This document shows positions 59,117 through 64,000 of a stretch of 64,000 nt of DNA, one piece after another. Under the pieces are notes generated by a model. That model worked only from the letters and a program-made list of their open reading frames with translations. It searched no databases and was not told the origin of the DNA. Position numbers and translations under genes: made by a program. Origin of the DNA: Bacteroidota bacterium (GTDB lineage Bacteria; Bacteroidota; Bacteroidia; Bacteroidales; F082). Within the stretch, counting starts at the first letter, position 1. Every line of letters begins with the position of its first letter. The DNA lies in NCBI GenBank assembly GCA_018816765.1, contig JAHIUX010000064.1:1-64000 (forward strand), in the 5' to 3' direction.

Positions 59117-61441
59117 ATGACGAAAAATCTTGTAATTGTTGAATCTCCGGCCAAAGCCAAAACCATCGAAGGATTTTTAGGAAACGATTTTCTGGTAAAA
59201 TCGAGCTATGGCCATGTGATGGATCTGAACAAGACACAACTTGGTGTTGACATCGAAAACGGGTTTGAACCGCAGTATGAGGTGTCGCCCGACAAGAAAA
59301 AACTGATCGCCGAGCTGAAGAAATTGGCCAAAGATGCTGAAATGGTTTGGCTGGCATCGGACGAGGACCGCGAAGGAGAAGCGATCTCGTTTCACCTGTT
59401 CAAGGCGCTTGGACTCAAAGAAGCACACACAAAACGCATTGTGTTTCACGAAATTACCAAAACTGCCATCACAAGGGCCATCGAAAACCCACGTGACATT
59501 GATTACCACCTGGTATGGGCCCAACAGGCACGCCGTGTGCTCGACCGCCTTGTTGGCTATGAGCTTTCACCGCTGCTGTGGAAAAAGGTGAAACCATCAC
59601 TTTCGGCTGGACGCGTGCAGTCAGTTGCCGTTCGCCTCATCGTCGAGCGCGAAGAAGAAATCAAACAGTTCGAAGTCAGTTCGGCCTTTCGGATCACTGC
59701 CGTGCTCAACATCTCCATCGATGGTACGCAGTATCAGGTAAATGCCGAACTTCCCGAACGTTTCGACGACCGCGACAAAGCCCTGGCATTCCTCGAATCA
59801 TGCAAAGGAGCCGCCTACACCATTCAATCGGTCGAGAAAAAACCGGCAAAAAAATCACCGGCACCGCCATTCACTACCTCCACCCTGCAGCAGGAAGCCA
59901 GCCGCAAGCTTGGCTACTCGGTGGCCAATACCATGCGCATCGCCCAGCAGCTTTACGAGTCGGGGAAAATCACCTATATGCGTACCGACTCGGTGAACCT
60001 TTCCGACCTGGCCCTGCATATGGCCAAAGAGGTTGTTACCCGGCAATACGGTGCTCAATACGTGAAAACCAGGCGCTTTGCCACCAAGACCAAAGGTGCC
60101 CAGGAAGCCCACGAAGCCATCAGGCCTACCTATATGGAAAAACAATCCATCACCGGTAGCGCTGAGGAGAAAAAACTTTACGACCTCATCTGGAAACGCA
60201 CCCTGGCTTCACAGATGGCCGATGCCGAACTGGAGAAAACCACCGTGAGTATCCTTGTTTCGACAAATAATAAACAGCTGATTGCCAGTGGCGAAGTCAT
60301 CCTCTTTGATGGTTTTCTGAAGGTTTATTTCGAAGGAACCGACGATGAAAACGGTGACGAAAGCCAGACAATACTGCCCCCACTGAACGCAGGCATGGCG
60401 CTTATGCTCAGGGAAATGACCGCACAGGAACGATTTACCCGTCATCCGGCACGCTACACCGAAGCCAGCCTTGTGAAAAAGATGGAAGAACTCGGCATCG
60501 GCCGCCCCTCAACCTATGCCCCGACCATTTCGACTATACAGAAACGCGAATATGTGGTCAAGGAAGACCGTCCTGGCGTGGTGCGTCAATACCAGGTTCT
60601 CACCCTGGTCAACGATCAGATCAAAGAAAAGACCGCCAATGAAAATACAGGTTTCGAGAAATCAAAGCTCTTTCCAACCGATATTGGCACCCTGGTGAAC
60701 CGCTTCCTTTGCCAGTATTTCGACAGCATCATCGACTATAACTTCACGGCCAACGTTGAGAAGGAATTCGATGAAATTGCCGATGGCCGCAAGGAGTGGA
60801 ACCTGATGATCAAGGAATTTTACGGTCCCTTCCACCTCAAAATTGAAAACACCCTTGAAAACGCAGGTAAGTTCAGTGGAGAAAAACTCCTGGGTGTTGA
60901 TCCTGTCACCGGGAAAAATGTGTTCGTGAAAGTAGGCCGTTTCGGTCCCATCGTGCAGCTTGGTGATACCGAATCGGAGGAGAAACCCCGTTTTGCCAGC
61001 CTCAAAAAAACCCAGTCGCTCGATACCATCAGCCTGGCTGAAGCCCTCGACCTGTTCAGCTTCCCGCGGCTCCTTGGCGAATTTGAAGGCAGTGAAGTGA
61101 GCGTTGCTTTGGGACGTTTCGGCCCGTATGTGAAACACAACAACTTGTTTTTCAGCCTGCTGAAAACCGATGATCCGGTTGAAATCAGCATCGAAAGGGC
61201 CATTGAACTCATCGAAAACAAACGTAACAAAGACGAGCAAAGCCTGATTAAAGAGTTTGATGCCCAGCCTGAGCTGAAGGTGCTCAACGGCCGCTACGGA
61301 CCCTACATCAGCTTCAACAAAAAGAACTTCAAGATTCCGAAAGGCACCGATCCTGCCGGCCTTACACTGGAAGCCTGCATGGCCATCGTGGATGATCCGG
61401 CCAACGCACCCAAGAAAAAGTTTGTCAGAAAAAAGAAATAA
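59117..61441 (+). CDS. topA: DNA topoisomerase I
   Basis: TopA relaxes negative supercoils. The 774-residue protein starts at 59117 (M-T-K-N-L-V-I-V-E-S), which matches the TOPRIM domain start. The catalytic Tyr is in I-T-Y-M-R-T-D-S near residue 290. The C-terminal third has three or four Topo_C-type repeats (R-F-G-P-x-V and R-Y-G-P-Y-I) instead of zinc ribbons. A strong terminator follows. Confidence 0.96.
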   Translation: MTKNLVIVESPAKAKTIEGFLGNDFLVKSSYGHVMDLNKTQLGVDIENGFEPQYEVSPDKKKLIAELKKLAKDAEMVWLASDEDREGEAISFHLFKALGLKEAHTKRIVFHEITKTAITRAIENPRDIDYHLVWAQQARRVLDRLVGYELSPLLWKKVKPSLSAGRVQSVAVRLIVEREEEIKQFEVSSAFRITAVLNISIDGTQYQVNAELPERFDDRDKALAFLESCKGAAYTIQSVEKKPAKKSPAPPFTTSTLQQEASRKLGYSVANTMRIAQQLYESGKITYMRTDSVNLSDLALHMAKEVVTRQYGAQYVKTRRFATKTKGAQEAHEAIRPTYMEKQSITGSAEEKKLYDLIWKRTLASQMADAELEKTTVSILVSTNNKQLIASGEVILFDGFLKVYFEGTDDENGDESQTILPPLNAGMALMLREMTAQERFTRHPARYTEASLVKKMEELGIGRPSTYAPTISTIQKREYVVKEDRPGVVRQYQVLTLVNDQIKEKTANENTGFEKSKLFPTDIGTLVNRFLCQYFDSIIDYNFTANVEKEFDEIADGRKEWNLMIKEFYGPFHLKIENTLENAGKFSGEKLLGVDPVTGKNVFVKVGRFGPIVQLGDTESEEKPRFASLKKTQSLDTISLAEALDLFSFPRLLGEFEGSEVSVALGRFGPYVKHNNLFFSLLKTDDPVEISIERAIELIENKRNKDEQSLIKEFDAQPELKVLNGRYGPYISFNKKNFKIPKGTDPAGLTLEACMAIVDDPANAPKKKFVRKKK

Positions 61442-61467
61442 CCACCTGGTTTAATGGTTTTCACCGG

Positions 61468-61496
61468 AAACGGCTCCCTCAACAGGAGCCGTTTTT
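61468..61496 (+). terminator. intrinsic terminator of topA
   Basis: AAACGGCTCC and GGAGCCGTTT form a perfect 10-bp stem with a 7-base loop followed by T residues. Confidence 0.92.
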
Positions 61497-61538
61497 GTGT
61501 GCTTCTCAGGCAATAACAGCCTTGTTCATTTTATTCAA

Positions 61539-61670
61539 CCCAAATTTATCTGTAGGAGGCCTGAAAAGCCGAACTATCTGGTTTTGTTTGGATAATCAAC
61601 GACTTATCGGTAGTTTTATGTCTGCCCTGACGAACAGTACAACACGCTTTAGTCGATTATGCATTCCTAC
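61539..61670. repeat. diverged interspersed repeat, copy B
   Basis: Same-strand homologue of 15590-15716. It lies about 43 bp behind the topA terminator, similar to the ~35 bp behind the PpiD terminator in copy A. No ORF is supported within it. Confidence 0.65.
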
Positions 61671-61776
61671 CGCATGGACTGAATCCAAATAACTTCTTCA
61701 TCGAAGTTTATTGTCTGCTGCAACAACATATTGTCTTTTTCGTAATTTCGCCCATATTTAACTGACAAAACCCGCA

Positions 61777-62952
61777 ATGGAACTGCAATTGTACCTACAG
61801 CCCGTTTCTGCTGACCTGTTTCCTGCCGATGCGCAGTCGGTCAGGCGCAAATTGGTGAATACCATTGAGGTGTACCGGGCAAATGGTCCATTTCCTGATC
61901 TCGATCACGCAGGGCTGGCCATCATTGGCGTGGAAGAAGGTCGCGGCAACGCCGATAACGCCGGATGTGCCAAAGCACCCGATGCCATCCGTAAAGCATT
62001 CTATGAGCTCTATTGCCATTGGCCCGATATCAAGATTGTCGATCTGGGAAATATCAAGGCTGGCCATAGCATCGAAGACACCTATTTTGCAATTAAAACT
62101 GTTGTGGGCCAGCTCGTCAGAAACAATATCACCACCATCATTCTGGGAGGAAGTCAGGACCTGACGTTTGCCAATTACCAGGCCTACGAAAACACCGGAC
62201 AACTGATCAATATTGTGGCCGTGGATCCAGCCTTCGACCTTGGACAGGATGAAGAAACGCTGAGTGCCTATTCGTACCTCAGCAAAATCATCATGCACCA
62301 GCCCAACTACCTGTTCAATTACACTAATCTCGGTTATCAATCGTACTATATTGATGCCGATGCAGTCGGGCTGATGAACAATATGTTTTTCGATGTATAC
62401 CGCCTTGGCCTGGTCAAATCACAGCCCGAAGAAACCGAGCCTTATGTGCGCAATGCCGATATGCTGAGCTTCGACATCACTGCCGTAAGGGCTGCCGATG
62501 CACCGGGCAATGCCCGCCCTGTTCCCAATGGGTTTACAGGCGAAGAAGCCTGCCGCATCTGCCGCTATGCCGGAATGAGCGATAAGCTTTCTGCCATCGG
62601 GTTTTATGAATTCAATCCTTCCTTCGACAGACAGGAAATTACTGCCGGACTCATCGGACAAATGATCTGGTACTTCATCGATGGCTTTGCCCACCGCCTG
62701 AATGACCTGCCAACAGAAGGGAGCCGCGATTTTGCCCGCTACAATGTGCGTATCGAAGGCAATGAAGACGACGTGGTGTTCCTGCGCAGCAAAAAGACCG
62801 ACCGCTGGTGGATCGACCTTTCCTCGGGCCGCAAGGACCGTAAAAAATATGAACGCCATTACTTTGTGCCCTGCTCGCAAAAAGACTACGAAAGCGCACT
62901 TCAGGACGATATTCCTGATCGCTGGTGGCAGTTTTACCAGAAATTAATGTAA
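61777..62952 (+). CDS. arginase-fold formimidoylglutamase-like protein, likely altered metal site
   Basis: A 391-residue protein of the arginase/agmatinase/formimidoylglutamase superfamily, recognisable from G-G-S-Q-D (usually G-G-x-H-S/D), D-P-A-F-D (usually D-A-H-x-D) and S-F-D-I-T (usually S-F-D-x-D). Of six metal ligands, both His and one Asp are replaced (Q, A, T), leaving three Asp. An N-terminal extension (about 1-40) and a ~100-residue C-terminal addition rich in Arg/Trp/Tyr are unlike classical HutG. No hut genes are near. A binuclear manganese hydrolase activity is therefore doubtful; it may be a pseudoenzyme or binding protein. Confidence 0.8.
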   Translation: MELQLYLQPVSADLFPADAQSVRRKLVNTIEVYRANGPFPDLDHAGLAIIGVEEGRGNADNAGCAKAPDAIRKAFYELYCHWPDIKIVDLGNIKAGHSIEDTYFAIKTVVGQLVRNNITTIILGGSQDLTFANYQAYENTGQLINIVAVDPAFDLGQDEETLSAYSYLSKIIMHQPNYLFNYTNLGYQSYYIDADAVGLMNNMFFDVYRLGLVKSQPEETEPYVRNADMLSFDITAVRAADAPGNARPVPNGFTGEEACRICRYAGMSDKLSAIGFYEFNPSFDRQEITAGLIGQMIWYFIDGFAHRLNDLPTEGSRDFARYNVRIEGNEDDVVFLRSKKTDRWWIDLSSGRKDRKKYERHYFVPCSQKDYESALQDDIPDRWWQFYQKLM

Positions 62953-62963
62953 TCCGCGCGGGC

Positions 62964-63536
62964 TTATTTTACCCTGTCGGGATGTTGGCTCACAAAGGCT
63001 TTCCACCCAGTAAAACCTGCTTCACCACTGGTTTTTCCCGACTGAAAAAAATGACAGACGGCTGCAGCCAGACCATCCGTCGCATCAAGAAATTCAGGTT
63101 GATTTTCGAACTTGAGGAGAGTCTGTAACATCGCACCCACCTGCTCTTTCGAAGCATTGCCGTTTCCGGTGATCGACTGTTTGATCTTGCGTGGACTGTA
63201 CTCAAAAATGGGCATATCGCTGTATAATGCCGCGGCCATAGCCACACCCTGTGCACGCCCCAGCTTGAGCATCGACTGCACGTTTTTTCCAAAAAATGGT
63301 GCCTCCACGGCCAGCTCATCGGGATGGTATTCGCGTATCAGCTCGAGTGTCCGGTCGAAAATCTTTTTTAACTTTATCGCATGATTCGGATACTTTCCCA
63401 GCTTCAACACCCCCATGACCATCATCTCCATGGTTTTACCTTTTTGATGAATCAATCCGTAACCCATGATGGCTGTGCCGGGGTCGATGCCAAGTATGAT
63501 GCGGTCAGTTTTCAATTTATTGTCGGATATTCGCAT
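62964..63536 (-). CDS. ruvC: Holliday junction resolvase RuvC
   Basis: RuvC cuts Holliday junctions in recombination with RuvAB. The 190-residue protein has the RNase H-like fold with catalytic D in G-I-D-P-G-T, E in A-V-E-A-P-F and D residues in D-A-T-D-G-L. The start is uncertain: ATG 63536 (M-R-I-S-D-N-K), or TTG 63515, which would begin [12 protein letters not shown] and fits relatives better. With the first, only 2 bp separate it from the divergent gene. Confidence 0.93.
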   Translation of the reverse strand: MRISDNKLKTDRIILGIDPGTAIMGYGLIHQKGKTMEMMVMGVLKLGKYPNHAIKLKKIFDRTLELIREYHPDELAVEAPFFGKNVQSMLKLGRAQGVAMAAALYSDMPIFEYSPRKIKQSITGNGNASKEQVGAMLQTLLKFENQPEFLDATDGLAAAVCHFFQSGKTSGEAGFTGWKAFVSQHPDRVK

Positions 63537-63538
63537 GA

Positions 63539-64000
63539 ATGAAAACAAAGGTACGTAAAAGGATTAATCTGTTGCTAAGGGGACTGATTGTGGTGGTCAC
63601 CGTTTGGTTTGTCTTTGACCAGATTCTGCACCGGCGCGACCTCACTCCCTTGCAATATGCTGTGCGCGATGCCATTGACGGAAAGGCCTTTTATCCGGTA
63701 ATGGCGATGCTGCTGTTTCTGATGGTGGTGAACCTTTCGATAGAAACGCTTAAATGGAAAAAGCTGATCGACAAGCTCGAAACAGTGAAGTTTAACCGTG
63801 CCTTCACCGCAGTGCTCACCGGAATTTCGGTAAGTATGTTTACTCCCAACAGGGTCGGCGATTACCTGGGGCGCGTGTTTGTTCTGCAAGACTCGAGCCA
63901 CATCAAAGGCATACTGGTGACCATCATCGGGAGTTTTGCCCAGCTGTTGTCGACACTGATAGCAGGCGGTATCGCCCTGATGTTCTTCCTGCCGTCGTAC
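63539..64000 (+). CDS. flippase-like integral membrane protein, 3' truncated by window
   Basis: An open frame of 154 codons from ATG 63539 to the window end. It starts M-K-T-K-V-R-K-R and has at least three hydrophobic helices (about 13-30, 55-75 and 135-152). The block [11 protein letters not shown] near residue 113 is typical of the lysylphosphatidylglycerol synthase TM/UPF0104 family, whose members are thought to move or modify membrane lipids. It is divergent from ruvC. Confidence 0.8.
   Translation, partial: MKTKVRKRINLLLRGLIVVVTVWFVFDQILHRRDLTPLQYAVRDAIDGKAFYPVMAMLLFLMVVNLSIETLKWKKLIDKLETVKFNRAFTAVLTGISVSMFTPNRVGDYLGRVFVLQDSSHIKGILVTIIGSFAQLLSTLIAGGIALMFFLPSY

Noticed and set aside
61777-62952. 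Assignment as hutG in histidine degradation
   Set aside because: Metal ligands are missing and no hutH, hutU or hutI gene is near.

Overview
The window is chromosomal DNA from a member of the Bacteroidota, most likely a Bacteroidales or Marinilabiliales-type organism. Evidence: a type IX secretion (T9SS) sorting domain, the gliding lipoprotein GldH, UpxY-type antitermination, an IPExxxVDY-like protein beside pyk/rnc/fabF/acpP, the coaX–OMP–TPR–lptC–CorC–PpiD gene order, and many copies of the Bacteroidota -7 promoter element TAnnTTTG just upstream of starts. No prophage, CRISPR array or intact insertion sequence was seen. The content is mostly housekeeping, with a few accessory islands.

Layout: 1-830 is a gene-poor edge with an inverted pair of REP-like palindromes and an unassigned transcribed-looking segment. 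828-7356 (minus) holds tadA, a sodium:solute symporter, a T9SS-exported BNR-repeat protein, comB and a phosphofructokinase; a tRNA-Phe follows. 7728-15496 (plus) is the envelope cluster coaX to PpiD-like isomerase. 15746-18821 (minus) is rodA-mrdA. 18963-24113 carries small secreted proteins, a LuxE-like enzyme, SRAP, a Nudix hydrolase and two paralogous repeat proteins. 24339-31522 has RNase R, a two-ATPase peptide ABC protein, ComF, an EEP phosphatase and MscL. 31636-37905 (minus) is a BlaI/M56 sensor pair and a four-gene MacAB-like exporter. 38118-43733 holds DUF819, RNase H, a phosphoesterase, pyrophosphatase and an epimerase, and 43801-47617 a Wza/Wzc/UpxY export operon. 47819-54324 holds gldH, a third repeat paralogue, rsmI, an M28 peptidase, tdk, a cyclophilin and pheS. 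54361-58586 (minus) is pyk, IPExxxVDY, rnc, fabF, acpP. 59117-64000 is topA, an arginase-fold protein, ruvC and a truncated flippase-like gene.

The most unusual system is a family of three small secreted proteins (about 23.0-24.1 kb and 48.4-48.8 kb). Each has three copies of an E-E-x-Y-I-D-D-I-P-F-N-T motif at an exact 32-residue period. All three genes share the same upstream architecture: an operator of three alternating CCGAACA-type heptamers with fixed spacing, then 72-74 bp later TTTGGCACG, then 14-15 bp later TATAyMAA. This looks like a dedicated small regulon of uncharacterised secreted repeat proteins. Secondary points are a diverged ~125-bp interspersed repeat behind two terminators, a second BlaI-like operator at the 3' end of the BlaI/M56 operon, a 15-unit Gly-Tyr tail in the Wzc-like kinase, an untracked 46-residue membrane protein coupled between an M28 peptidase and rsmI, and an arginase-fold protein that has lost half of its metal ligands.
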